From Nitrospirota bacterium (GTDB lineage Bacteria; Nitrospirota; JACRHL01): a stretch of DNA of 35,083 nucleotides. The first letter of the stretch is position 1. The number at the start of each line of letters is the position of its first letter. Below the pieces are notes generated by a model. That model ran no database searches. It saw nothing but the letters and a program-made list of their open reading frames with translations, and had not been told where the DNA came from. This document shows, in pieces, positions 16,427 to 23,938 of the stretch. The DNA lies in NCBI GenBank assembly GCA_029881725.1, contig JAOUMB010000029.1, positions 1 through 35,083 of the forward strand, written 5' to 3'. Made by a program: the position numbers and the translations under genes.

Positions 16427-16782
16427 TGGCCGCTGAATCCATCACCCTGGTGATCTACTCCGATCCCGCCAAATCCGGCGCCACCGCCGAAGCCCTGCGC
16501 ATGGGCATGGGGCTGGGGGTGGGGGAGCGCACCCTGAACGTGGTGCTGATGGGCCCCGCCGCCCAGGTGCTCACCGACGAGGTGGACGACCTGGTGGACG
16601 GGGAGATGATCGAAAACCATCTGGACGTCTATGCGGATTGGGGCGCCACCTTCCATGTGGACCCGGCCGCCATGGACGAATACGGCATCGGGGACGATTC
16701 CCCGGTGGATGTGGTGCCCGCCACCGCCGCCGACGTGGCGCGGCTGATGGCCGGTGCCGCTCAGGTGATGGTGTTTCCATGA
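16426..16782 (+). CDS. DsrF/TusC-like protein
   Basis: A 118-aa DsrE-family protein (ESITLVIYSDPAKSGATAEA, then LNVVLMGPAAQVLT) in the position of DsrF/TusC. No cysteine is present, as allowed for this subunit. The region after residue 60 is acidic (many Asp and Glu), which is unlike the E. coli TusC and may mark a divergent subfamily. It overlaps both neighbours (TGATG at its start, ATGA at its end), which suggests a stoichiometric complex. Confidence 0.7.
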   Translation: MAAESITLVIYSDPAKSGATAEALRMGMGLGVGERTLNVVLMGPAAQVLTDEVDDLVDGEMIENHLDVYADWGATFHVDPAAMDEYGIGDDSPVDVVPATAADVARLMAGAAQVMVFP

Positions 16783-16988
16783 AACTGCACCTGATCCGCA
16801 AGGGCGCCCCGGCCGGTGCGGCGGAGGTGATCTCCGCCCAGCAGGCGGCGGGGGAGGAGGTGGCCCTGGTCCTCATAGGCGGTGCGCCCAAGCCCGCCGT
16901 GGACGCGCCCAGCCACGCCGTGGATGATGCGGAGTGGGCACGGGTGGTGGAGCTTATCTTTCAGGCCGACAACACCGCCGTCTGGTAG
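16779..16988 (+). CDS. DsrH/TusB-like small protein
   Basis: A 69-aa protein (MKLHLIRKGAPAGAAEVISA, then EVALVLIGGAPKPAVD, with AEWARVVELIFQADN near the end) in the position of DsrH/TusB. It is shorter than TusB (about 95 aa) and lacks the Cys found in some DsrH proteins. Assignment rests on gene order and the short strand pattern, so it is less certain than its neighbours. It ends 65 bases before the convergent cbiX stop. Confidence 0.6.
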   Translation: MKLHLIRKGAPAGAAEVISAQQAAGEEVALVLIGGAPKPAVDAPSHAVDDAEWARVVELIFQADNTAVW

Positions 16989-17053
16989 CCGCCCGGGCGC
17001 CGGGCCCTTACCGTCCGACCGGAGAACCCATCCATCCCCGGTGCGGGTGCGCC

Positions 17054-17959
17054 TTAGTGATGGTGCCCGTGATCGTCGTGGTCATGTCCATGGTGATCGT
17101 CATGGTCGTCGTGATCGTCATGGCCGTGATGCCCGTGGTCGTGATGGTGCCCGTGGGTTTCCTGGGCCTCGATGCGGTAGATGCAGCCGTCGCACGCCAT
17201 CATCATTTCGCCTTCATACCCCTGGCGGATGCGCTCGGCCACCACGTCCATGAGCAACTCGTGGTATTCGAAATAGTGGGCCAGGGAAAAGCGGACGTCG
17301 GGCCACCGGGTCTGGAAGTCGGTCACCATGCCCCGGATGCGCTCGATGAGCACGCCGGTAAACAGGAAATAGGGGGCGATGATGACGTGGCTGGCCCCCA
17401 GCCGGATCAGCTTGTCCACGCCGGTGGGCAGGTCGGGGCGGGTGACGCCGACGAAGGCGTAGTCCACCCGCTCGTAGTCGGTGGCTTCCCAGAACAGGCG
17501 GCTGATCTTGGCGATGTCGCCCGCCGCGTCCGGGTCGGAACTGCCGCGCCCGAGGATCAGCACGCCGTCGTCATCGGAGGGGGCCGCGCCGTTGACCGCT
17601 TCGGAAACCCGCTGCACCAGCATTTTGGTGGTCTGCTCGCACACGCCGATGTTGCGGGTGTAGAGGATCTCCACGCCGGGGTGTTTTTCGCGGGCGTGCT
17701 CCAGAATTTCCGGTACTTCCATCTTCACGTGGCCCGCGGCCAGCAGGATCACCGGCACCGCGATGATGCGCGTGGCCCCCAGGGCGACGGCTTTTTCGAT
17801 TCCCTCCGGGATCAGCACATCGGCCAGCTCAATAAAGCACGGCACGATGGTTTCCCCCGGCAGCCGCGCGCGCAGCTTGTCGGTGAAAATCAGAAATTCC
17901 TCGTTCCCCGCCGGGTTGCGGGAGCCGTGGCCAATGAGCAGGATGACGGTTTTGGACAT
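17054..17959 (-). CDS. cbiX: Sirohydrochlorin cobalto/ferrochelatase CbiX, long form with His-rich tail
   Basis: A 301-aa two-domain chelatase that inserts Co (cobalamin) or Fe (siroheme) into sirohydrochlorin. The first half has LLIGHGSRN (His11) and AAGHVKMEV (His77), both typical metal-site histidines. The second half begins LILGRGSSDPDAAGD, where the GHGS His is replaced by Arg, as expected for an inactive half. Near the C-terminus is MACDGC (residues 254-259), the MxCxxC motif known from long CbiX proteins that bind an Fe-S cluster. It is followed by a 32-residue tail of almost only His, Asp and Gly. The ATG at 17959 gives the usual MSKTVILLIGHG start. Converging DsrE/F/H-like genes hint at siroheme use in sulfur metabolism. 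Confidence 0.94.
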   Translation of the reverse strand: MSKTVILLIGHGSRNPAGNEEFLIFTDKLRARLPGETIVPCFIELADVLIPEGIEKAVALGATRIIAVPVILLAAGHVKMEVPEILEHAREKHPGVEILYTRNIGVCEQTTKMLVQRVSEAVNGAAPSDDDGVLILGRGSSDPDAAGDIAKISRLFWEATDYERVDYAFVGVTRPDLPTGVDKLIRLGASHVIIAPYFLFTGVLIERIRGMVTDFQTRWPDVRFSLAHYFEYHELLMDVVAERIRQGYEGEMMMACDGCIYRIEAQETHGHHHDHGHHGHDDHDDHDDHHGHDHDDHGHHH

Positions 17960-18023
17960 GAAACAGGTACTCGAAAAGGGTTGAGCGGGCCATTGTACCG
18001 GAGTTGTTCCTGGTGCGCCCGGA

Positions 18024-18797
18024 TCAGGCGCAGGGGGCCAAAAAACCAAGGGACGCGAATGCCGCATCCACAACCCGCCCGCGGTTTACGGCAATATCCA
18101 CGCCCGCGGCGAACACCAATCCCAGGGAAAGGCCATATCCCCAACCCCAATAGCTGCCAAACAGCACAGTGTAGAACCAGTCCTGCCCGAACAGATACAT
18201 AGCGCCCCCAGCACAGGAAACCATTAGTAGCAGGGTGGCCGGAACCATTACCGTGCGTGGCCGGGCGGTTTTTTTGTGGGTAAGTAACGCCAGCATAAGG
18301 AATGCCGCCGCGTTGCATATCAAGAAAATGCGCACATCGGCCAAAAGACGGTTCAGCGTGCGCAGGTACGATCCCTGAATCCACTCACCCAGTTGCTGTT
18401 GTGCGTGTTCGAGTTCCCCGATGCGGGACTGGATGACGCTGCCGGCCATTTCCCGCAATGCATCCGTTCCGGCGCAATCGAGGCGGCACATGCGTGCGAC
18501 TTCATCCGCAATCCGGGCGGGAAGATCGTCCTTCATCGCCAGTTTCAGGGTTTGGCGTTGCCCGGAATATTTCTTTTCCAGAGCGGCTGCGGCCTCTGGA
18601 AACCGGCCCGCCACGCGCGCGACCGCGCGCACCTCCTTTTCCACCTGCTGCTTAAGAAACGCCTGCGCCGCACGCTCCACCGCTTCCGGGCGCAATTCTG
18701 TCATTGCAAGGAGAGCGCAAAACAGAGCGGTTCCCGCTGCCCCGATCATCCGGAGTGCGATTATCCAGCGCCGTATTTTCAGGTCGTTTTCGCTCAT
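18024..18797 (-). CDS. Unknown inner-membrane protein
   Basis: A 257-aa protein that I do not recognise. It has one N-terminal membrane helix (residues 11-33), a charged, mostly helical region (about 35-150) that probably faces the periplasm and carries Cys104 and Cys108 (CRLDC), and three more hydrophobic helices (about 155-173, 183-203, 213-235). Its codon use is visibly less G/C-biased than the neighbours, which may mean recent transfer. It lies just upstream of cbiX on the same strand (64 bases) and divergently from the AEC transporter. No motif suggests an enzymatic role. Confidence 0.75.
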   Translation of the reverse strand: MSENDLKIRRWIIALRMIGAAGTALFCALLAMTELRPEAVERAAQAFLKQQVEKEVRAVARVAGRFPEAAAALEKKYSGQRQTLKLAMKDDLPARIADEVARMCRLDCAGTDALREMAGSVIQSRIGELEHAQQQLGEWIQGSYLRTLNRLLADVRIFLICNAAAFLMLALLTHKKTARPRTVMVPATLLLMVSCAGGAMYLFGQDWFYTVLFGSYWGWGYGLSLGLVFAAGVDIAVNRGRVVDAAFASLGFLAPCA

Positions 18798-18877
18798 GGC
18801 CCCATCCGGCTTGCGCGCCCCTGCCCCGAGTATATATCGGTGATATCCGGTGGCATCTTTTGCGGTAGGCTGTTGCC

Positions 18878-19792
18878 GTGATCCACGTGCTCATCCAGAT
18901 GACCGTCCTGATCGCCTTTGGCGCCGCCTGGCGTTTTATTACCCCGCTGGGGTTGGAGGGGGACGCCACGCGGCGGTCGGTGACCGGCGTGGTCTATGTG
19001 CTGTTCCTGCCCGCGCTGGTGCTTTCCGTGCTGTGGACCGCGCCGCTGGGGCTGGATGCCGTGCGCACCGCCGCCACCGCCGCCGTGGGGGTGATCTGCG
19101 GCATGCTGCTGGGGTGGGTGGCCAGCCGGGGCATGGGCCTTTCCAGGGCCGCCACCGGGGCGATGATCCTGGCCTGCGGCTATCCCAATACCACCTATCT
19201 GGGGCTGCCGGTGCTGGAGGCCACCTTCGGGCCGTGGGCGCGGGGGGTGGCCATTCAGTACGACCTGTTCGCCTGCACCCCGCTGCTGCTCACCGTCGGC
19301 ATTCTGATCGCCCAGGCCCACGGGGAGGGGCAGGCGGAACCGCCCCTGAAGGCGCTGCTCAAGGTGCCGCCCCTGTGGGCGGCGGTGGCGGCGGTGGGGC
19401 TGAATCTGGGCGGGGTGGCGTGCCCGGAATGGCTGCACGGCCTGCTGGCGCTGATGGCCGCGGGGGTGGTGCCGTTGATGCTGTTCTCCCTCGGCCTGGG
19501 GCTGACCTTCGAATCCCTGTCTGCCCGCCGCCTGCCCCGGCTGGCCCCGGTGGTGGTGATTCAACTGGCACTGGTCCCGCTCGTGGCCTGGGGGGTGGGC
19601 ACCGGCCTGGGGCTTTCCGGCCAGATGCTCACCGCCGTGGTGCTGGAAGGGGCCATGCCCAGCATGGTGCTGGGGGTGGTCATCTGCGACCGGTTCCGGC
19701 TCGACACCGGCCTGTACGCGGCTGCGGTGGCGCTCACCACCGCCCTGTCGCTGGTGTCGCTGCCGTTCTGGTTCCGCATGGTGGGGGGGTGA
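18878..19792 (+). CDS. AEC family (auxin efflux carrier-like) transporter
   Basis: A 304-aa integral membrane protein of the AEC family with about ten helices. Recognisable are the VVYVLFLPALVLSVLW segment, GYPNTTYLGLPVLEATFG (the family's conserved N-x-x-x-x-G-x-P region), and the C-terminal EGAMPSMVLGVVICDRF. AEC proteins move small organic acids or amino-acid-like solutes; the substrate is not predictable. The start is GTG at 18878. The 80 bases to the divergent gene at 18797 must hold both promoters. Confidence 0.92.
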   Translation: MIHVLIQMTVLIAFGAAWRFITPLGLEGDATRRSVTGVVYVLFLPALVLSVLWTAPLGLDAVRTAATAAVGVICGMLLGWVASRGMGLSRAATGAMILACGYPNTTYLGLPVLEATFGPWARGVAIQYDLFACTPLLLTVGILIAQAHGEGQAEPPLKALLKVPPLWAAVAAVGLNLGGVACPEWLHGLLALMAAGVVPLMLFSLGLGLTFESLSARRLPRLAPVVVIQLALVPLVAWGVGTGLGLSGQMLTAVVLEGAMPSMVLGVVICDRFRLDTGLYAAAVALTTALSLVSLPFWFRMVGG

Positions 19793-19901
19793 ACCGGCAG
19801 GCCGGGATCGATAAATGCTGCATGAGTGGATAATTCCAGCCGATAAGAGAACACTCATTTTTTCGGCGGACCCCGGTTCGCCATGGACCGGGAGTTCACA
19901 T

Positions 19902-20477
19902 ATGCCAAGCGGCGTTTCAAAAATCACCCTGGCGGCGGGCGCGTGCCTGCTGCTGTCGGGCTGTTATGTCTCCATGGGGGTTCCGGGCGCGAACGTGCGC
20001 CTGGGAATCCCCCTGTCTCCGGTGGTTTCGGTGGGGGTTTCCCACACCGTGGTCGTGGGGGGGCAGGCGGCCCCGGTGGCGCCAGCCACCGTGGTGGTGT
20101 CGGACGATACCCTGGCGGCTATGGAAATGGGGCTGACGTTCATCTTTTCCGACGTGGAAATCCGTACCATTCGCGACTACTACGGCGGGGATCGCCGGGG
20201 TCACCGGGATTCCGGCGACCGCGAGGATCACGGGCACCGCAGCCGCCGGGGGCACGACCCGCACGGCTCCTATGCGGAACTGCCGCCGGGCATCCGCAGG
20301 CAGATTCAGCGTGGGCAGGGCCTGCCGCCCGGTCTGCGTGGCGACCATCTGCCGACGGAACTGGAGCGCCAGTTGCGCCCGTTGCCGGAGGGGTATGCCC
20401 GGGTGCGCTTCGGGACCGATGTGGTCATCGTGAACGAGGAGCACGGCGTGGTGTTCGACATCCTGTCCGGGATCTAG
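19902..20477 (+). CDS. CigR/RcnB-like lipoprotein 1
   Basis: A 191-aa lipoprotein (lipobox LLSGC, Cys21). After a Val-rich N-terminal half it holds one module: IRDYYGGDRRGH, a His/Asp/Arg-rich insert, ELPPGIRRQIQRGQGLPPGL, then LRPLPEGYARVRFGTDVV and VVFDIL. This pattern is that of the CigR (anti-virulence regulator) / RcnB-like domain. The His-rich insert could bind metal (inference). The ATG at 19902 follows a GGGAG site and gives a clean lipoprotein signal. It is the first of three consecutive related lipoprotein genes. Confidence 0.85.
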   Translation: MPSGVSKITLAAGACLLLSGCYVSMGVPGANVRLGIPLSPVVSVGVSHTVVVGGQAAPVAPATVVVSDDTLAAMEMGLTFIFSDVEIRTIRDYYGGDRRGHRDSGDREDHGHRSRRGHDPHGSYAELPPGIRRQIQRGQGLPPGLRGDHLPTELERQLRPLPEGYARVRFGTDVVIVNEEHGVVFDILSGI

Positions 20478-20577
20478 GCCGGGGAGCCGCTTTTGGGGGA
20501 ATGCGCTATCATTGCTCCACAGGCCGCGCCGGGCGCACCGTTTGGGTGCGCGAGGGGACGGCCGGACGGAGAGGGAT

Positions 20578-20985
20578 ATGCGAAAACTGCTCCTGCTGGC
20601 GGCCCTGTTTCTGGGCGGCTGTGGCGGCCTTTACGGGGTGAATCCCCTGGCGCTTCCGGTGGTGATGGGCCCCGAAATGAACGGGGTGCTCCCCAAGGTC
20701 ACCGATATCGACCGGATGGTTGCCTGGAACTATTATTCCACCCCGGAACACCGGCGAAAACTGCGCCCGCTGGCGCCCGCCCACTACATGATGCTGGAGC
20801 CGGGCGAGCCGATCCCCCGTCAGGTCAAAACCGATGGCCTTCCCCGCGACCTGGAGCGGCAGATGCTGCCCATTCCCCAGGGCTACAAGCGGGTGCTGGT
20901 GGGCGATGCCCTGGTCATCCTCGGGCCGGAAAAGCGGGTGGTGGACAAGGGGCGTTTTTTTGCGGGAATGGTGGAATTCGAATAA
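20578..20985 (+). CDS. CigR/RcnB-like lipoprotein 2
   Basis: A 135-aa lipoprotein (lipobox LGGC, Cys15). It holds one diverged module: IDRMVAWNYYSTPEHRRKL, MMLEPGEPIPRQV, then LERQMLPIPQGYKRVLVGDA and LVIL. The layout YY - PG.P.P - LE - LP.GY.RV.VG - VIL matches the modules in the two neighbours. An unusual feature is that the LPPGI motif is replaced by LAPAHYM. The start has a GGAGAGGG site. A 7-bp hairpin (GCGCACC / GGTGCGC) lies about 45 bases upstream of the start. Confidence 0.85.
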   Translation: MRKLLLLAALFLGGCGGLYGVNPLALPVVMGPEMNGVLPKVTDIDRMVAWNYYSTPEHRRKLRPLAPAHYMMLEPGEPIPRQVKTDGLPRDLERQMLPIPQGYKRVLVGDALVILGPEKRVVDKGRFFAGMVEFE

Positions 20986-21003
20986 TCGCCGGGGAGGATA
21001 CCC

Positions 21004-22569
21004 ATGGAAGGGTCGCGTTTTAAGGCTGGATTGACGCCCGTGCTGCTGGGCGGGCTGGCCGTCCTGATTTCGGGTTGCGTGGTGTACGACGTGCCGGTGG
21101 GCCCCGCATATGCGCCCCCGGTGGTGCGGCACCACGAGCCGCTCCCGCCGGAGCCGGTGGTGATCCTCATTTCGCCCGACGACCGGATGGCGATTTCCGG
21201 CTATTTCGGCACCCTCCACCAGCGCCGCGACCCGGTTTCGCGCCGGATTTACGAGCGGGGAGTGCCCGAACTGGCGCCCCATCTGCGCCGCCACATTCAC
21301 CCCGGACGCCCGCTGCCGGGGGGGATTGTTCGCGAGAGCCTGCCCCGCGATCTGCTGCGCCTGCTTTCCCGCCTGCCGGCGGGGTACATGTGGGTGCGGG
21401 TGGGGACCGACGTGATGATTGTGGATATGCGCACCGGGCAGGTGGCCGATCTGGTGCGCGACGGCGCCCGGATTGCCATGGTGCGCGATGAGGGATGGTC
21501 GCCGGAGGACGCGCGGGAGTGGCACGATGCCCACCGCGGCGAGCGGCGGGAAGGGTGGAGCGAGCCCGAGCCGGACCAATGGCACGGCAACGACCGGCGC
21601 GATCACCGGGACGGGCATGCGGACCGGCGGGACGACCGCCGCGACCATCGTGACCGCCGGGATCCCATTCCGGATATCTGGATCGGACGCGGGGAGCGGC
21701 AGATCATTGCCGACTATTTCGTTTCCTTTGGTGGCAGCCTGGGGCGGGCCGCCCGGCAGATGATGGAGCGCCAGTTTGCCAATCCGCCCGCCCGTCTGCG
21801 TGACCGGATCCGGGAGGGGGATTCGTTGCCGGCCGGGGTTTCAGCGGTACCGCTGCCAAACGATCTGAATGCCCGCCTTGGCCGCCTGCCGCACGGGGTG
21901 GAGCGATTGCGGGTGGGAACGGACGTGGTGCTGTTGCACCGTCCATCCGGCACGGTTCTGGACCTGTTCCGCGACGGCGCCAGCCTGAACCGGGTGGCGT
22001 ACCCCGCCGACCCGCGCCGGGACGACCGTGCCGGGAGGGATCATCGCGACGATGGTCATGACGCCCGCCGGGATGACCGGCAGGAGGCGCGGGACGAGCA
22101 TCGGGACGCCCGCCGGGACGACCGGCAGGAGGCACGGGACGAGCATCGGGACGCCCGCCGGGATGACCGGCAGGAGGCGCGGGACGAGCATCGGGACGCC
22201 CGCCGGGATGACCGGCAGGAGGCGCGGGACGAGCATCGGGACGCCCGCCGGGACGACCGGCAGGAGGCGCGCCGGGACGTTGGTGCGGCGGTGCGGGCGG
22301 CGTTCAACGACCGGGATCGGGCGGCGATTGCGGCCTATTACCAGTCGCGGCGGGGCGGGATCAAGCCGTTGCCTCCGGGCATCAGCCGCCGGCTGGCACA
22401 GGGCAAGCCGTTGCCGCCCGGCATTCGCAGCCAGACGGTGCCCGCCGACCTGGAACGGGAGCTGTCGCCGTTGCCATCCGGGCACCGGCGCGTGGTGGTG
22501 GGGGCCGACATGGTGATTCTGGACGCCGTCGGAAACGTGGCCGATCTGCTGCGCAACTTCCTGCGCTAG
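21004..22569 (+). CDS. Large lipoprotein with three CigR/RcnB-like modules
   Basis: A 521-aa lipoprotein (lipobox LISGC, Cys25). Three modules lie at about residues 60-155, 236-325 and 435-520. Each runs from an ISGYF/IADYF/IAAYY start through a (L)PPG-type motif (the third is LPPGISRRLAQGKPLPPGI) to GY/GH/GV..RVGTD/VGAD and a V-DL(V/F/L)R ending. They are joined by Arg/Asp/His-rich linkers; the second linker is a tandem repeat of 15 residues (see 22060-22270). The protein is presumably on the outer membrane or periplasmic side. The first two modules also end in DGA, the third in LRNFLR. Its TAG stop shares the CTAG tetranucleotide with the stop of the convergent gene. Confidence 0.88.
   Translation: MEGSRFKAGLTPVLLGGLAVLISGCVVYDVPVGPAYAPPVVRHHEPLPPEPVVILISPDDRMAISGYFGTLHQRRDPVSRRIYERGVPELAPHLRRHIHPGRPLPGGIVRESLPRDLLRLLSRLPAGYMWVRVGTDVMIVDMRTGQVADLVRDGARIAMVRDEGWSPEDAREWHDAHRGERREGWSEPEPDQWHGNDRRDHRDGHADRRDDRRDHRDRRDPIPDIWIGRGERQIIADYFVSFGGSLGRAARQMMERQFANPPARLRDRIREGDSLPAGVSAVPLPNDLNARLGRLPHGVERLRVGTDVVLLHRPSGTVLDLFRDGASLNRVAYPADPRRDDRAGRDHRDDGHDARRDDRQEARDEHRDARRDDRQEARDEHRDARRDDRQEARDEHRDARRDDRQEARDEHRDARRDDRQEARRDVGAAVRAAFNDRDRAAIAAYYQSRRGGIKPLPPGISRRLAQGKPLPPGIRSQTVPADLERELSPLPSGHRRVVVGADMVILDAVGNVADLLRNFLR
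22060..22270 (+). repeat. 45-bp in-frame tandem repeat (4.7 copies)
   Basis: Four full units (22060-22104, 22105-22149, 22150-22194, 22195-22239) and a partial fifth encode DARRDDRQEARDEHR. Units differ by only one or two synonymous changes (for example GGGATGAC versus GGGACGAC). The near-identity points to recent expansion by slippage or unequal crossing-over, so copy number may vary between strains. The peptide is a highly charged, probably helical linker. Confidence 0.97.
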
Positions 22570-22844
22570 GGACCGCTCACCTCCACCATCGGATCGGAAA
22601 TCCAGGTGCCCTTGCAGTGGGGGCAGCGGCCCGGTTTGACGAGCTTTTGCGGGCCAAAGGTAAAGCCGCACCCCTTGCAGCGGGCGGGGTGAACGATCAG
22701 CGCGCGGCCTTCGTGTTTGAGGCTTTTTTGCAGGTGGACCAGGTCGTCGGCCAGGTCCTTCGCCTTCATTTGCATCTGGCGGGCCAGGTCGTGCACCGAT
22801 ACCGGGCCGCCGGCCAGATACCGCGCCAGGTCCTTGCGGTACAC
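22566..22844 (-). CDS. HTH plus zinc-ribbon predicted transcriptional regulator
   Basis: A 92-aa protein resembling the small regulators described as HTH domain fused to a Zn ribbon (COG3357-like). The N-terminal part (residues 5-50, VSVHDLARQMQMKAKDLADD) forms a winged-helix-like HTH. The C-terminal part has CKGCGF and CPHCKG (two CxxC pairs) around KLVKPGR. The GTG at 22844 begins one base after the DUF99 stop, which supports this start over the in-frame TTG 45 bases upstream. Coupling with DUF99 implies a common function. Confidence 0.78.
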   Translation of the reverse strand: MYRKDLARYLAGGPVSVHDLARQMQMKAKDLADDLVHLQKSLKHEGRALIVHPARCKGCGFTFGPQKLVKPGRCPHCKGTWISDPMVEVSGP

Positions 22845-22845
22845 G

Positions 22846-23412
22846 CTACACCCGGCCCCGGCTTTCGCCGCTGGTGACGCCGCCCGCAATCAGGTGGGCG
22901 GTGCGCAGGGGTTCCGGCACGCCGCCGTTGATGGCGGTGGCGTGAATCAGTGACACGGCCTGCTCCGGCGTCAGCCCTGCACGTTGCACCCACACCTCCC
23001 CGGCGGGCTCCACCGGGCCCGCCCGTTGGATGCGCCGCCATTTGGCGGCACCGCCGGGCACGCGCGACAGCAGGGCGGCGTGAATGCGTTTGAAATCCGG
23101 GGGCCTGCGCATGACCACCAGCACCGGAAGCCCGGTTTCCCGGTGCAGGGTGCGGATATCCACCACGTTGAACCCGGCCAGGGCGATGCCCTGCAACAGG
23201 ATGGCCTGCATGTGGCCGGCAAAACGGCAGCGGTTCACCGCATCGGCAATGCGCCGGGTGCTGTTGACCCCGTCCCGCCGCACCTTCAGCGACAGCACCC
23301 CCTCCAGGCGCGTTCCGGCGTATACGGCGCCGTACACGGGCACGTCGCCCCGGTGGGCCCGGTCGAACGGGGCGTCGTCAAAGCCGATCACATGGGAAAT
23401 GCGGCCCTTCAT
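22846..23412 (-). CDS. DUF99 family (endonuclease V-like) protein
   Basis: A 188-aa protein with the DUF99 signatures: SHVIGFDDAPFDRAHRGDVP, VYGAVYAGTRLEGVLS, VRRDGVNSTRRI, LLQGIALAGFNVVDI, GLPVLVVMRRPPD, and at the end RTAHLIAGGVTSGESRGR. DUF99 proteins share the endonuclease V fold and are best known from archaea; their activity is not established. The conserved Asp residues of FDDAPF fit the metal site. The gene leads a two-gene unit with the HTH-zinc-ribbon protein and runs opposite to the CigR-like cluster. No clear ribosome-binding site is seen before the ATG. Confidence 0.9.
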   Translation of the reverse strand: MKGRISHVIGFDDAPFDRAHRGDVPVYGAVYAGTRLEGVLSLKVRRDGVNSTRRIADAVNRCRFAGHMQAILLQGIALAGFNVVDIRTLHRETGLPVLVVMRRPPDFKRIHAALLSRVPGGAAKWRRIQRAGPVEPAGEVWVQRAGLTPEQAVSLIHATAINGGVPEPLRTAHLIAGGVTSGESRGRV

Positions 23413-23554
23413 GCCTACAGGCTACCACCGGCACCCCTTCCGTTCCGCCTCCGGCCGATTCCCGAACCCGCGACCCCCACGCTCCCACCCCTTGTCGCGG
23501 CGGGGAGTTATGCGGCGGCCGCTGACCGCGTGACAGATTTTGATCTATAGGATA

Positions 23555-23572
23555 CCCTATGGGCCCATAGGG
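23555..23572. promoter_or_regulatory. 18-bp perfect palindrome, candidate operator
   Basis: CCCTATGGGCCCATAGGG is fully self-complementary and lies 43 bases before the start of the gene at 23615, next to A/T-rich TGATCTATAGGATA that could hold a -10 region. The sequence is shared by the promoter side of two divergent units, so it could bind a dimeric regulator of either. The HTH-zinc-ribbon protein nearby is one candidate (speculative). Confidence 0.5.
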
Positions 23573-23614
23573 GGACTTTTGTCTCGCATCACTGCGTCCT
23601 TTGGGAGAGGGATC

Positions 23615-23938
23615 ATGGCGCGCACATTTTTTCCGGAAGCCTACCGAATGGTTCCGGCCAGTCGACCCCACCCGGAGGGGACCCAGTACAAGGTCTCCGT
23701 GGGCATGGAGGACTGGGGCGGGCCATACCAGCCGGTGATCAAGGTCCAGATGGTCTACAAGGGGTTTGTGAAGGGGCGCAAGAGCCCGTCCTATCCGCTG
23801 GAGGCCGACGACTACTGGCAGGTGTACAAGGCGGTGCGTGAACTGATGAAAGAGTGTAACTGGCCGGTACCGGGCGAAGAGCCCAAACGCGGCATGCTGG
23901 CCCCGGCGAACGCCGAGGGCGCGGGAGAGGGTGGATGA
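23615..23938 (+). CDS. Unknown 107-aa soluble protein
   Basis: A protein that I do not recognise, with no signal peptide or membrane helix. A central, apparently folded region reads YKVSVGMEDWGGPYQPVIKV, then MVYKGFVKGRKSPSYPLEA and DDYWQVYKAVRELMKECNW. The pattern of alternating strands and a final amphipathic helix suggests a small alpha/beta domain. The ATG at 23615 follows a GGGAGAGGG site. Its stop overlaps the next start (ATGA, 23935-23938), so the two form a translationally coupled pair. Confidence 0.75.
   Translation: MARTFFPEAYRMVPASRPHPEGTQYKVSVGMEDWGGPYQPVIKVQMVYKGFVKGRKSPSYPLEADDYWQVYKAVRELMKECNWPVPGEEPKRGMLAPANAEGAGEGG

Noticed and set aside
22060-22270. CRISPR-like array
   Set aside because: Repeats are directly adjacent without spacers and are in frame within a lipoprotein gene.
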